This document shows, piece after piece, positions 54,501 to 63,854 of a stretch of DNA of 64,000 nt. Made by a program: the position numbers and the translations under genes. Numbering within the stretch: the first letter of the stretch is position 1; each line of letters starts with the position of its first letter. The DNA is taken from assembly GCA_964642725.1 (NCBI GenBank), contig CAZXQG010000001.1:124001-188000 (forward strand), in the 5' to 3' direction. The DNA is from JAGVPT01 sp964642725 (GTDB lineage Bacteria; Bacteroidota; Ignavibacteria; UBA10030; UBA8401). The notes under the pieces are model-generated. The model worked only from the letters and a program-made list of their open reading frames with translations. It had not been told where the DNA came from and did not search any database.

Positions 54501-57500
54501 ATCATAGGAAGCAAAGAGTGTATCGATCGTTCCGCTATTCGAATTGCCGAGCATCGATACGGTCAGCCGCGCACCTACAGGAACAACTCGGTTGAGGGTA
54601 AGCAAATTCCAACTGCTTACCGGGCCTATGGCTGGAGTTGTTATGCTGCCGGAAGCTTCGTTTTGGACGATCGTTGTATCGAGAATTGCCTTTCCCGTAG
54701 TGCTCTTTTTCCAAGACTCCTGAACGCTCCCAGGAATTGCTCCCTTTCTCCCAACAATGGCCCACGAATCCCGAAACTGCACAGAATCGATGAGTGTACT
54801 CCCTATGCCGTGATATGCATTCTTTACAGCAGCGGTTATATTGGTCCAGCCGTCATTGATAATGACTGCAACAACAATCTCACCATTAGGAATGGAGTTA
54901 AGAAATTGAGCAATGCTATCGGCATACGCAGCATGGCCGTAAAGATCATAGGTCCCCTGTTTGATCACTGTATCCGCACTCGGGTCGATAACAACGATAG
55001 AATGTCCTCTCGCCAAGGTGCTCGGCAGCTTATTGACTCCGTTAAATTCGACTGCTCCGAAATTCCCATCGAAGAACCCTCCGGAAATCCCCTGAAGCAC
55101 GGTAGTCGTGTTTGCTATTTTTGAACCGCTCAGTGGAGAATAGAGAGTGTGAACAAAAGAATTTCCCTTCCAGCCGATGGAATCTATTTGTCCAATAGCT
55201 TTTGAAGGATCTGTACCTTGATAAAACGATCCCGTTGACCAATTGCCCGAACTTGTCTGGAATTTTGCACGCCAATAATATCTCTTCGAATTTTGCAATG
55301 ACGCGAGAGAAAACGATGTCGACACGACTCCCATCGGGACGCTCATCGCTAGCGGCTTTACCGGCGTCGAATAGTCGCTGAGGGTATCAACCTCTAATGT
55401 AACAAGCTTGGTCGGGTCAAAAAGCTGTGTGGTCGGATTTAACAAAACGAGATGTGGAACCAACGCTACAGACATAGGCTGTGGCTGAACGATCTTAAAA
55501 TCAGTTGATGAAACAAAAAAAGCTTTTGTCGCGGAATTATCGTCTTTTCTCAACTCTGTAATTTTGTTTGATGGATCGAGAGTGACAACGACATCATGTT
55601 CGTCGGCTTTTTGCTTGATGGCGATGTTGACTGTCAATGTATCGAAGTCCAGTGCCATCGGCCTTCGCAGAAGCCATGACTGAATCACCTGTGAGTGATA
55701 CATATGTTGAATTTGAACATCAACGCTGTCGCTGGTAACGGATCCGTAATTAGCGTAGACAATATTAACTGCAGCACTGTCCTGGTCATCGGTCAAGACT
55801 GTGGGCAAAGAATTGATCAGGTTTGCCTGAATCGAGAGGTTAGGGACAAACGGAATCTTTAAGTCTACTGTTGGATCGCCGATCAGTGTATTATTAAACA
55901 ACATGATCTGGTTCACGGTGCTCAGTCCCTGTTGGGATATTTGTCTGAGCTTCGCGGTCAAATGCGCTACCCCAACGCGAACGATGGAGTCTTTCAGCAT
56001 GGCAGAATAGAATATCGGCGGAAGCGATGTTGCAATGCTCTCATATCCTAACGAGGAGTTCCCGATATACCCGATCGCACTTGCTACCGGTCCCACGATG
56101 AAGAGTTCGCTGAACGATTGAATCTGGGGCTCGGCAAACTTTCCAGTGGAGCAACCCATGTCGGTGATCAAGGGATACCGTCCGCGAGAATTTTTCAATT
56201 GAAGAGGATCGCCGATACTATTGTCCCACGTTTGAGTCCCGCTGTGGCCTATGTACGAAATAAAAACCCCGCCCGTTGAAATTGCATCCTCTACCTGCTG
56301 CGTTGTAAACGGACCGAAATCGGATTGTGGGTTCACCGTCTTATAAAAATGTGTCGCAATGCCACCGATAGGGGCAGGAGCGACTAAGGTAGAGGCCACT
56401 TCGCTGTTCACTGATTTCAAAAGATCAATCTGCCCGGGAATCGTAGGATCGCCGCCGGTAAAGAACAAATAGTGTTTATTCCAATCATCGCTCGGAGTTG
56501 TAATAGTAGAATTGTAGAATGAAAGATACTGGGTCAAATCCCCGGCATTGTTCATGGGAATTCGTCCGACATACATTTGCGGAAGATTCATAACGGTGTC
56601 GAGAAGAGCATAGGCTACATCGCTGACCGGATACCCCACAGAGGGGACATAGTTGACCGCAGTGTAGTTTCCGAAATAGTATTTATAGTCATACGACGCA
56701 TCCCCAAGAAGGGTAAGGTAAGAAGGAAGAGGACTGGTCCATTGAAACGACGATTGCACAAAAGATTGAATCGCTTCTGCGGTCGGGTAGCCGAAACCAA
56801 ATTCATCGAAGATGTCGTTGACACTGAACAAACGTGCATTCAGTTGTTTCGCTGTTACCACATTCTGCACATATTGGATTGCTTCAGAGTAAAATTTTGG
56901 ATGAGTAATGGCGATGTAATCGGTTTGGCTCTTGTTCGAACGGAGTCCTGCAAAACCTTTTATCGTTGTAAAAACAGGAGTGTAAACTTTTGATTGCGCC
57001 ACAACAACGTACTGCTCCTGTGAACCCACAGTATCGCAGAACGTAACGGTGTACGGCGCAGAACCGGAGAGTTTATAGTTTGAGATTCTCTCTGCCGTCG
57101 GTTTTATTCTATAGAGAAGGATATTCGACGATTGCAAGCCGGAAATTTGAACGTTCCGAAAATGCCGGTCGGTAAGAGTCCGGAAATCGAAAAGTAGAGA
57201 GTCGCCTATCACTTTGAGCTGCCGGGGATATTCAATTTCAAACCAATCATAGATAATGTTGTTCGTTGTCGCAGCTGTCGGGTACGAATACAATAACACG
57301 GAATTATATTTGGAATTTTTCAAAGAGTCTGCCAGAGTTCGCCCCCTTAAGACATTCTGCCCCCCAAGGTTGAGAGTCACGGTGTTCAAATCGTTCCCGT
57401 TGTTCATCCGAATCGCAATTTTATGTGCGGCCGAACTCACGTTGGCTCCCCAGCTTGCGATCTTTGCGTAGAGTGTCACACTATCTGATTTTGTGACGAC

Positions 57501-58718
57501 ATCGGTAGGGATAAAATACTTAGTCACTGTACCTGAACCGCTAAGAAAACCCCACGGCCACAAGTCAAAAGGGTTCCAGCGGTAGTCTTGTGAAGAATAA
57601 TCATCCGTCGCGGAATTCTGTAAGCCCGGACTCGGACCTTGAACTTCCATGTGGATGAACGCAGTGTACGTCTTAAGCGTATCCGTGGTTGCAATGCTCA
57701 AGGGGTTTTGGCTCATGCGCACGCCGTTTGTGGTTCCCCACGTCAACCAGAGGATCGTCGAATCGGTATAGCGATTGAGGTATTCGTTATATTCCTGCGA
57801 TAACGCAGTCGTTATGATCCGATGTTTTCCCGTGTAGTTGCGCAAGGCAGGAAATTCAAGATAATCGCCGGGGTTGAATACTCCATCGCTGTCTCCCGAA
57901 ACGTAAATTGGGATCTCTTTACCGCGATCAAAAACTTGAAAGGTTCGCGGGTCGACGCCCGCAATTGCGGGGTAAATCGAATCGAGTTGAGTTTCCGTGA
58001 TCCTATATATCCCGTCGTTCGGGATTGCCAGCTTTATATACTTCGCCGATGTGCTAAACCAGCCGCCAGTCGTATCGTTGAATGCGGGCATCTGGTACGG
58101 CTGGGCTTCGTCGAAATTAACAATGAGTTCCCGAAGAATGCGGTCGAAATGCGAATCCTTCATCTTGACCTGCAAGCGATCGGTTGTCGCTTTTGTCCTC
58201 ACCTTGTTAAGTTGGACGTCGATAGTTTGTGCGAAGGAAGCAGCATGTGTCGATACATTATTATAGAATGGAGTAACCTCAATCCGCGCCAAATAATACC
58301 CGCGGTACCAGCCGTAACCGATAACACTGACGTTTGGTGCAGACGGCAGCTCTCCCGCAGGAATCTGCTCAAGCGTTTGCTTAACGGTAGTTGTGTCGTG
58401 TGTCGAAGGAAGATGTTGCACACGATAAACACCTTTCAAAGAAACCGGAGCGGCAACAAATCCTGTCACGCTGGGCCTGATTTCCTCGGACGGCGAAAGT
58501 GCATAATATATAACTCTTTGAGAAAGCACAGCCGACCCGGCATTAATGTCTGCCGGCTCCAAAGACAGCTTCATCTTTACCTGATTGGAATTTTGTGCCG
58601 CTACCTGCAATGATCCCCAGGAATAGCGTTTCACATTTTGACCGGCTGAGAAGAGAAATTCCGATTGAAGGAAGATAATCAATACTATGAGCGCCGATAT
58701 TCGCTCTGTCTTTTTCAT
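51546..58718 (-). CDS. Giant C25 (gingipain-family) surface protease with duplicated CARDB/ILEI-like module
   Basis: A predicted T9SS cargo protein of 2390 residues. The start is ATG 58718, which overlaps the glycosyltransferase stop by 4 nt and gives a signal peptide. A beta-rich N-terminal region precedes the C25 domain (about 590-930) with catalytic His825 in YIGHSGTQTW and Cys856 in DMGCSTGKF. Then a ~610-residue module occurs twice (about 953-1567 and 1570-2177). Each contains a CARDB-type Ig region, an ILEI-like domain (HSIVVIDP/HYIAVLD, then RDSWAI[VI]G[RK]KGA) and a second Ig region with LTDDSG. The C-terminus has a FlgD/sorting-type Ig domain (IKIYTVAGRLIQDL and DIANGVYFYRV). ILEI and CARDB names are by pattern. 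Whether it is a sortase or a free protease is not known. Confidence 0.85.
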   Translation of the reverse strand: MKKTERISALIVLIIFLQSEFLFSAGQNVKRYSWGSLQVAAQNSNQVKMKLSLEPADINAGSAVLSQRVIYYALSPSEEIRPSVTGFVAAPVSLKGVYRVQHLPSTHDTTTVKQTLEQIPAGELPSAPNVSVIGYGWYRGYYLARIEVTPFYNNVSTHAASFAQTIDVQLNKVRTKATTDRLQVKMKDSHFDRILRELIVNFDEAQPYQMPAFNDTTGGWFSTSAKYIKLAIPNDGIYRITETQLDSIYPAIAGVDPRTFQVFDRGKEIPIYVSGDSDGVFNPGDYLEFPALRNYTGKHRIITTALSQEYNEYLNRYTDSTILWLTWGTTNGVRMSQNPLSIATTDTLKTYTAFIHMEVQGPSPGLQNSATDDYSSQDYRWNPFDLWPWGFLSGSGTVTKYFIPTDVVTKSDSVTLYAKIASWGANVSSAAHKIAIRMNNGNDLNTVTLNLGGQNVLRGRTLADSLKNSKYNSVLLYSYPTAATTNNIIYDWFEIEYPRQLKVIGDSLLFDFRTLTDRHFRNVQISGLQSSNILLYRIKPTAERISNYKLSGSAPYTVTFCDTVGSQEQYVVVAQSKVYTPVFTTIKGFAGLRSNKSQTDYIAITHPKFYSEAIQYVQNVVTAKQLNARLFSVNDIFDEFGFGYPTAEAIQSFVQSSFQWTSPLPSYLTLLGDASYDYKYYFGNYTAVNYVPSVGYPVSDVAYALLDTVMNLPQMYVGRIPMNNAGDLTQYLSFYNSTITTPSDDWNKHYLFFTGGDPTIPGQIDLLKSVNSEVASTLVAPAPIGGIATHFYKTVNPQSDFGPFTTQQVEDAISTGGVFISYIGHSGTQTWDNSIGDPLQLKNSRGRYPLITDMGCSTGKFAEPQIQSFSELFIVGPVASAIGYIGNSSLGYESIATSLPPIFYSAMLKDSIVRVGVAHLTAKLRQISQQGLSTVNQIMLFNNTLIGDPTVDLKIPFVPNLSIQANLINSLPTVLTDDQDSAAVNIVYANYGSVTSDSVDVQIQHMYHSQVIQSWLLRRPMALDFDTLTVNIAIKQKADEHDVVVTLDPSNKITELRKDDNSATKAFFVSSTDFKIVQPQPMSVALVPHLVLLNPTTQLFDPTKLVTLEVDTLSDYSTPVKPLAMSVPMGVVSTSFSLASLQNSKRYYWRAKFQTSSGNWSTGSFYQGTDPSKAIGQIDSIGWKGNSFVHTLYSPLSGSKIANTTTVLQGISGGFFDGNFGAVEFNGVNKLPSTLARGHSIVVIDPSADTVIKQGTYDLYGHAAYADSIAQFLNSIPNGEIVVAVIINDGWTNITAAVKNAYHGIGSTLIDSVQFRDSWAIVGRKGAIPGSVQESWKKSTTGKAILDTTIVQNEASGSITTPAIGPVSSWNLLTLNRVVPVGARLTVSMLGNSNSGTIDTLFASYDSLSVNLQNISAVRYPSARLLFNFVASPSLASPVLSDWSIKAQLPPELVLSQNTVSLEKSTFQEGEIITVGASVFNVGPSAADSVLVSILTDDSGALRTLKNTIAPLVNPQDSVRVLIQYDSEGKRGDHSFTFRVDPNNVITEYYKSNNTAVIPYKVIADTVPLLLPNLAIDPNSIIVPATVPNTIDSIPARIVIHSTGSARYDSVDILVQQIFQASAIRTWTLRIAFPLISDTVVVYPGIKGKAGEHTISVVIDPQSKFIESSKDDNSASNSFFVATTDFTALQPTSSSVSYVPTMILLNPSAETWNGVKKILLDIDTLNSFATARHFTTTMGQFSTSIDISSLRKMTRNWWRAKVENGTEDWTVGTFFEGDTTESATGQVDSIAWSENSFVHAAYSKAVGAHIQNTPTHFRVVSAGFADGNFGDIEVNGINIIPGTPDTCHYIAVLDTNYNLVAQRQFGLYSNPAQADSLTSFINAVHAGFYVIAVIIGEGSNNFSTSARTAYKLIGSKFVDQIGWRDSWAIIGKKGAVSGSVPESYQLSTTGKASLDTTYFHKESVGTVVTQKFGPIASWKNLAVRSIVPSGSSFSIAVAGISRRGAVDTVASATNPASLNVQNVSARQYPNGKLVFTLRQNNAAVSPSVQQWTLTSQPPTELALSPATVFVQKTTMHEGEVSNLSMKLFNVSGVDADSVTAEILTDDSGFPRTLTQTIFPVIHAQDSAIVQTQYDSRGKHGSHSFYFKIDPDSTLPEIDKSNNSFSISYTVIADTVRPTLDVTFDGAHVLDGDFVSVAPTVVLQMKDDNAAPLTLADTSSFFIFLNGEKVSFASAERIQFDPVKSQVVWKPILPDGENSFKYFAQDVSGNSSDTTVLVAEVASKMELMNLYNIPNPFRKGTTFTFMLSGAGNPQSAHIKIYTVAGRLIQDLDFSSKVHIGTNGYTNSDDNLYWNGRDKDGDDIANGVYFYRVVVSGNGQQAAATQKLVKMR

Positions 58719-59464
58719 TTCTGTTTGACCTTTTGAAGAAAAATATAGAAAATAAATCTCGGGATTCCGAGAAAATATCTCCGCCACAAACGCCGCGGTT
58801 CTTGAAAGAATCTAAATAACCATTCTAAATGGATTCTACGCAATACCTTTGGCGCTCTTTTTTTTCCTCCTGACATAAATCCAATACCCGCACCGACAGT
58901 CATCATCACCGGAACCCGAAGCTCAGCAGAGTATTTCCACAGCCAAGCATCCTGTTTGGGAGTCCCCATTCCGATCAAAAGAATATCGGCGTTGCTTGCA
59001 TTGATCTCGGAAAGAATGGTTTTATCGTCGATGTCGACGAAACCGTGATGAGTGCCGGCAATAATCAAGCCGGATAGCTCGGTTTCACACTTTCGTCTTA
59101 AAAATTGTAGAGTGTTCTCAGTATCGCCGAAGAAAAATATTCGCCAACGGTGAAGGTTTGCTTCTTTCAGCAGCAGTTCATAGAGATCAGTGCCGTTGAA
59201 AATGTTCTCGAATGCTTTTCCTTCTCCGTACAGAAATTTGCTTGCGAGATATACACCATATCCGTCAGGTAGTACGAGGTCATATTTTCGATATAGGTGA
59301 AGCATAGCGGGATTCTTCCGCCCAATCGCCGCATGGAAAAAATGCGAATAGCCGATCGTCAACCTTGTTTTTGAACGAACAGAGTCGTTTATCCGGTATA
59401 GAATATTTCTTTCATCGTATGTACAATACGAAATTCCAAGAATATCTAACCGGTCAAGAGGCAT
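58715..59464 (-). CDS. WecG/TagA/CpsF-family glycosyltransferase (GT26)
   Basis: A 249-residue transferase of the family that adds an N-acetylmannosamine-type sugar to a lipid-linked intermediate. It has LPDGYGVYLASKFL with D67, GTDLYELLL, FFFGDTENTL, then NADILLIGMGTPKQDAWLWK and MTVGAGIGFMSGGKKRAP, all family hallmarks. The usual T-N residues near the N-terminus are replaced by IGYSHFFHAA. Its ATG overlaps the upstream GT4 gene by 11 nt, and its stop overlaps the C25 gene's ATG. Sugar unknown. Confidence 0.88.
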   Translation of the reverse strand: MPLDRLDILGISYCTYDERNILYRINDSVRSKTRLTIGYSHFFHAAIGRKNPAMLHLYRKYDLVLPDGYGVYLASKFLYGEGKAFENIFNGTDLYELLLKEANLHRWRIFFFGDTENTLQFLRRKCETELSGLIIAGTHHGFVDIDDKTILSEINASNADILLIGMGTPKQDAWLWKYSAELRVPVMMTVGAGIGFMSGGKKRAPKVLRRIHLEWLFRFFQEPRRLWRRYFLGIPRFIFYIFLQKVKQK

Positions 59465-60572
59465 GAGAGTGACCCGTGAAATAATCCTTGTACACTTCTA
59501 CAGTTCGGTCAATAAATTTGTCGTAAGTAAATTGCTGGAGGAACTTCTCTCTTGCACTTGTTCCGAGTAGATCCACTTTTTCAGGATTGTCCAGAAGATC
59601 TTTGATTGCGTCGGCAAGCTTTTCGGGGTCGTTCGGCGGGACAAGTACCCCGGTTTCTCCGTGAATGACGAACTCAGAGACGCCCCCGACATTCGTCGCA
59701 ATGTGCGGCTTGCCGATACTTGCAGCTTCAAGAATCACATAAGGTAATCCTTCACGAATCGACGACAGAACCATAAAATCCGCGACGTTGAAAAGGGCTT
59801 CCACATTAGACGTACCTTGAAGAAACATCACGTGGTCATGTACTGCTTCATTCCTAACCAATTCTTCCAGCATCGTTTTTTGTTCGCCGTCTCCCAGAAT
59901 GGCAAATAGCACGTTATCGATCTCCCCCCTTTTCCGCAAGATGCCGATTGCTCGGACAAGAGTCACTCTATCCTTTGATTCAATCAACTGGCCTACGCTT
60001 GCAATGATCTTTGTTCCGGCTGAAATGCTTAAAGCTTTGAAAACCTGATTTTTTTCCTTCTTGTTGAATTCTCTAAACGGTAAGATACCGTAATAGATTT
60101 GTATGACATCTTGCATTTTTTTTCCAAAATCTCTAATTAACATTTCTTGCACGACTTTGCTACAGGCAATAGTTGTATCGCCGAAAAATGAAACATGCTT
60201 TAATGAGCTAAATATATTATGGCATGTCGAAATATGAGAAAGCGACATCCTTCGGGCAACGATCCTTCCCAGCAAATCGGTATAACGCTTATGGGAATGG
60301 ATTATTGTTACTTTTTCACGGCGTACAACCTCGTTAAGGATTCTATAGGAAGCCAGAAAACCAATCAAACTCTTGTGTGTCCCGTCACGGGCCAATATTG
60401 GAAGATTCACAAATGCTATTTGCTCGTCAAGGCGGGCACGAAACGGTCCATCAGTTGCAGCAACGATCGGTTGGAAGCCCCTTTCCACAAGCCCATTGGC
60501 CAAGTCTACCACATGACGTGCCACACCTCCGGGGTTCATTTCATCTGTAAGAAGTAATATTGATTTATTCAC
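59454..60572 (-). CDS. GT4-family glycosyltransferase
   Basis: A 372-residue GT-B protein of the surface-polysaccharide locus. The N-terminal MNPGGVARHVVDLANGL is the acceptor-domain start, and the C-terminal SSIREGLPYVILEAASIGKPHIATNVGGVSE contains the EX7E-type retaining motif. The donor sugar cannot be predicted. It overlaps the next gene by 11 nt. Confidence 0.88.
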   Translation of the reverse strand: MNKSILLLTDEMNPGGVARHVVDLANGLVERGFQPIVAATDGPFRARLDEQIAFVNLPILARDGTHKSLIGFLASYRILNEVVRREKVTIIHSHKRYTDLLGRIVARRMSLSHISTCHNIFSSLKHVSFFGDTTIACSKVVQEMLIRDFGKKMQDVIQIYYGILPFREFNKKEKNQVFKALSISAGTKIIASVGQLIESKDRVTLVRAIGILRKRGEIDNVLFAILGDGEQKTMLEELVRNEAVHDHVMFLQGTSNVEALFNVADFMVLSSIREGLPYVILEAASIGKPHIATNVGGVSEFVIHGETGVLVPPNDPEKLADAIKDLLDNPEKVDLLGTSAREKFLQQFTYDKFIDRTVEVYKDYFTGHSHAS

Positions 60573-60685
60573 TAAAATGCACTCGCTTGTAATTGATATT
60601 CAGCACTCAACCATTCATGACATTTCTGTTAACGGTCTATCTATTGCAGATGAACGTCATTGTGTCCTTAATTCGGTAAGCATCT

Positions 60686-61885
60686 TCATCGAGCGCGTTC
60701 ACTGTTCCCAAGAAGGCTTTCACAAAAAAACGCTAGTTTCTCCGCTCTCAATTTCCATGTATTAGCCGACACAAACTTTACAATCGTCTCTTCCGGTATC
60801 CAATTTTTCTTGCCCGATAAGAGATCCGCGGTCTTGGCAATAAAATCATCACGGTTATCTGCGATATGAACCACGTCTTTGAAATATCCGGCGTCCGCAA
60901 AATTAGTAGACACGACCTGCAGCAATTCGGAGAGCAAGTCGTACACTCTCAAAGGGCTCCCCTCTATATTCGAATGATACGGTAAAATACCGACATCAAA
61001 GCGAGCGATTTTAGAATGCAATTCATCTTGCGTCATCGGCGGCAAAAGAACAATATTCTTTTTCGTCCTCAATGATCCCGTCTCCTTTGATACTGTACCG
61101 ATATTCACAATTGAAGATGCAGGAAAACGGTCCGCGAGCTCTAAAAGGAGAGCGACGTCAATATTATTTGATATTCTACCTACCGTTCCGATAACGGGAT
61201 GCTCCTGCCGCTTTCTATCGCCGAAATTACCTGGCTGCCTACCAGCTATATCATATCCAGCATTACGAATTAAACACACATCCGCCGGTTGCCGATGTGC
61301 TGTCATATTTTTATAGTTTGATTCAGTGTGGATGATAACTCCGTCAACCTGAGATACCAACTGGCTAAAAACTTCGGACATGTGTCGGCGGATTGCTACG
61401 TTCCGAGCATAAGTTCCGACCGGATCTTGATAATCGAAAACCAGTGCCGAGAATTTTTGTGCGTAGTCGTTAAGGAATCCGTCCCACCAATACGGCATCG
61501 CAATGATGGCAATTATTGGACTCTTCACTCTCTTTAATTTCTTATCGAACCATGCTTTAAATAGCCATCGGTCGAAACCGGGTGTAAGACTCCCTCTATA
61601 AAAAGTCGGAAGGATCGGCGGCACCCATACTTCCAGCATGTTAGAATCATGCGAGAAACGAATATTCTCACGGCGAAGCGGATTGAGAACAGTGGCAATT
61701 GATTCCCGGACAACACCGGCTGCTGAGTTTGGCGGATTGACGTAGATTGTACGGTGCCCTTGTTTCGATAACTCGATGGCAAGGGCTCTTGTTCTGCTAT
61801 GCTGGCTATTCCATGATTGCGGAGAAAACAGCATGTACGTTGCTTCGGACGCCGACATACTCGATCTCATTAAAGGTGTTTGCAC
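60686..61885 (-). CDS. GT-B glycosyltransferase
   Basis: A 399-residue protein of the same locus. GTG 61885 is used (18 nt after the GT2 stop), with ATG 61870 as an option. The N-terminal block shows SQHSRTRALAIELSKQGHRT and IYVNPP. The C-terminal part shows VIGTVGRISNNIDVALLLEL, IARFDVGILPYHSNIEGSPL and RVYDLLSELLQVVSTNF, a GT4-like layout. Donor and acceptor unknown. Confidence 0.8.
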   Translation of the reverse strand: MQTPLMRSSMSASEATYMLFSPQSWNSQHSRTRALAIELSKQGHRTIYVNPPNSAAGVVRESIATVLNPLRRENIRFSHDSNMLEVWVPPILPTFYRGSLTPGFDRWLFKAWFDKKLKRVKSPIIAIIAMPYWWDGFLNDYAQKFSALVFDYQDPVGTYARNVAIRRHMSEVFSQLVSQVDGVIIHTESNYKNMTAHRQPADVCLIRNAGYDIAGRQPGNFGDRKRQEHPVIGTVGRISNNIDVALLLELADRFPASSIVNIGTVSKETGSLRTKKNIVLLPPMTQDELHSKIARFDVGILPYHSNIEGSPLRVYDLLSELLQVVSTNFADAGYFKDVVHIADNRDDFIAKTADLLSGKKNWIPEETIVKFVSANTWKLRAEKLAFFCESLLGNSERAR

Positions 61886-61903
61886 TCGCCTCGAATTGAA
61901 TCT

Positions 61904-62881
61904 CTACGGCATAAAATAGTCGTGTTTCACAGATGACTTTCTAAAAACATTGCCAATGCTGTCTGCGAGGCCTGTTGAACGCAAGATCATGAAGATCCTG
62001 TTTCCCAGTAAACTTGCAGTATAGTACCGCCATGCAATGAGCATGGTGGGTGAATTCCATAGAAGTTTCGCAAGATGCTTTCGTGCGTTCCCCATGTCCC
62101 CGGAATAATACTCCAGTCTGCCAAGCTGCATGGATATCTTCGATCTTGCTTCATCTCCCTGCGCGGCGCGATATTTTTCTTCCAGGTAGTGCATCCCCAT
62201 TTCGTAGCTCTGCTGCATTTGCACATTTCTGAACCTGCTTGAGATAGATGTATCGGATATCCTAAGTCTTATCAGACTATTGGAGATATTGTGAAACCTT
62301 GCGTAATCGAGAATTCTCAGCCATAGATCATAATCAATCGCTGCGACGAGCTTTTCGTTGAACATGCCGAACTTCGACAGAATGCTTTTCCGAATAAGTG
62401 CTGCAGGAAAACACATCGAACATTGCACAGGCATTAATTCAATGATTGCCTCATGCGATGCCGGGAGATGCTTTTCTCTGACGGGATTTCCCTGCTCGTC
62501 AATTATTTGGTATGAGCTGCTCACTACATCGATCCTTTGATCAAGAACGAGCGCGCCGTACTCCATCTGCAATCGATAAGGCAAAGCTATATCATCCGCG
62601 TCCATGATCGCGACAAACGGCGCCGTTGCTTGTGCAATCGCATAGTTAAGCGCTGCTGCCCGGCCGATGTGCTCCAAAGGGAAAAACCGTATCCGCTTGT
62701 CAGCAAATTCTCTTATGACTTCTGCCGACCGGTCTGTCGAACCATCGTCAATAATAATAAACTCAAATTCTGCGAACGTCTGTTCTATGATACTACGGAT
62801 CGACTCGTCAAGATATTTTTCGGCGTTAAAGACGGTCATCACGACGGATATCTTGGCTGTTGTGATTTCCAAATTCAGCAT
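61904..62881 (-). CDS. GT2-family glycosyltransferase
   Basis: A 325-residue GT-A transferase. It has ISVVMTVFNAEKYLDESIRS, IIIDDGSTDRS and the DXD-type IMDADDIALPYRL, which bind the nucleotide sugar and metal. The C-terminal part is helical. It starts 4 nt after the fucosyltransferase-like stop. The donor sugar cannot be predicted. Confidence 0.88.
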   Translation of the reverse strand: MLNLEITTAKISVVMTVFNAEKYLDESIRSIIEQTFAEFEFIIIDDGSTDRSAEVIREFADKRIRFFPLEHIGRAAALNYAIAQATAPFVAIMDADDIALPYRLQMEYGALVLDQRIDVVSSSYQIIDEQGNPVREKHLPASHEAIIELMPVQCSMCFPAALIRKSILSKFGMFNEKLVAAIDYDLWLRILDYARFHNISNSLIRLRISDTSISSRFRNVQMQQSYEMGMHYLEEKYRAAQGDEARSKISMQLGRLEYYSGDMGNARKHLAKLLWNSPTMLIAWRYYTASLLGNRIFMILRSTGLADSIGNVFRKSSVKHDYFMP

Positions 62882-62885
62882 GTGC

Positions 62886-63854
62886 TCATCCTAGCAAAGA
62901 CTTTTCATGAAGCGCTGTGCCCGCATTCTCATCAATATGGTGAAAACGTTCCCCGTTCTTGAACACATTTTGATAGAGAATGGGAGAAAATTGATCAAGC
63001 GATAATTTTTCATTGCCGTATCTTACTATTCGCATTGGAACATTGCCAACAAACGACGCCCACATCGAAAACGTGCTCGGAGGCCCCAAAATATAGTCAC
63101 ATTTGCTGAGGGCATATATGTCTTCAATCATCGTTGGTGCTTCGAGCGAAACTGCTTCATATTCTTTGAAGCTGGAGCCATCTACTGGTTCGTCGGAAGA
63201 TAAGAAGTAGCAAATTCTCTTTTCGCCATATCCATCCTTGAACGCCTTCATATATCTAAGATAGACAGCGTCGTCAAACAAGTATGCTCCGCCGTGAAAA
63301 TCTGCGTAGTCACGGCGACGGATATGTATCCCAATAATGACGTCGTGCCGCAAACGCAAATCTCCGAACAAGGTCTCGACTTTTTTTTTATAGATGTTTT
63401 TCGGTTCAAACAGTTTTATTAACGCATCTTTATATTCGAGCAAAGCAGCGACATCCTTAGGATGGAACCATGAGCCTAAGTAAACAATGTTTGCTCTCTT
63501 TTTCAACAATGAAAATGCCCAAGATTCATGCGTCCAATGGTGGGAGTCAAGATAAATTCCGAAGAATTTTACACTGAAGAATGAACTAATGATTCGTAGT
63601 AGTTTCGTGGCTAAACGGTAGCATTGATATGTCAGCGTGTCGATTATCTGCGGCTTTCTGACAATTCTGAAATGGACATCTGGGACCGCGGCCAAGTTTT
63701 CAAAATATGACTCGTATTCCCTAAAATTCGGAATGTAAATACCCACTCGATGCTTTAATGCAAAAGCGATGAAAAATGAAAATGCCCATAATCTATTGCA
63801 CAATTGCCCGGGCTTGTCGTTAAGTATTATCATGCACGAGTTATTAATTTTCAA
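62886..63854 (-). CDS. GT11-like (alpha-1,2-fucosyltransferase family) protein
   Basis: A 322-residue transferase with the family's diagnostic H177-I-R-R-R-D-Y183 motif (IGIHIRRRDY), which usually reads HxRRxDY. The N-terminal GQLCNRLWAFSFFIAFAL replaces the common GGLGNQLF start. CDYILGPPSTFSMWASFVG is the C-terminal nucleotide-binding motif. The start is a TTG at 63854 with GGATGGG just upstream; ATG 63833 is also possible. The transferred sugar is not proved to be fucose. Confidence 0.75.
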   Translation of the reverse strand: MKINNSCMIILNDKPGQLCNRLWAFSFFIAFALKHRVGIYIPNFREYESYFENLAAVPDVHFRIVRKPQIIDTLTYQCYRLATKLLRIISSFFSVKFFGIYLDSHHWTHESWAFSLLKKRANIVYLGSWFHPKDVAALLEYKDALIKLFEPKNIYKKKVETLFGDLRLRHDVIIGIHIRRRDYADFHGGAYLFDDAVYLRYMKAFKDGYGEKRICYFLSSDEPVDGSSFKEYEAVSLEAPTMIEDIYALSKCDYILGPPSTFSMWASFVGNVPMRIVRYGNEKLSLDQFSPILYQNVFKNGERFHHIDENAGTALHEKSLLG

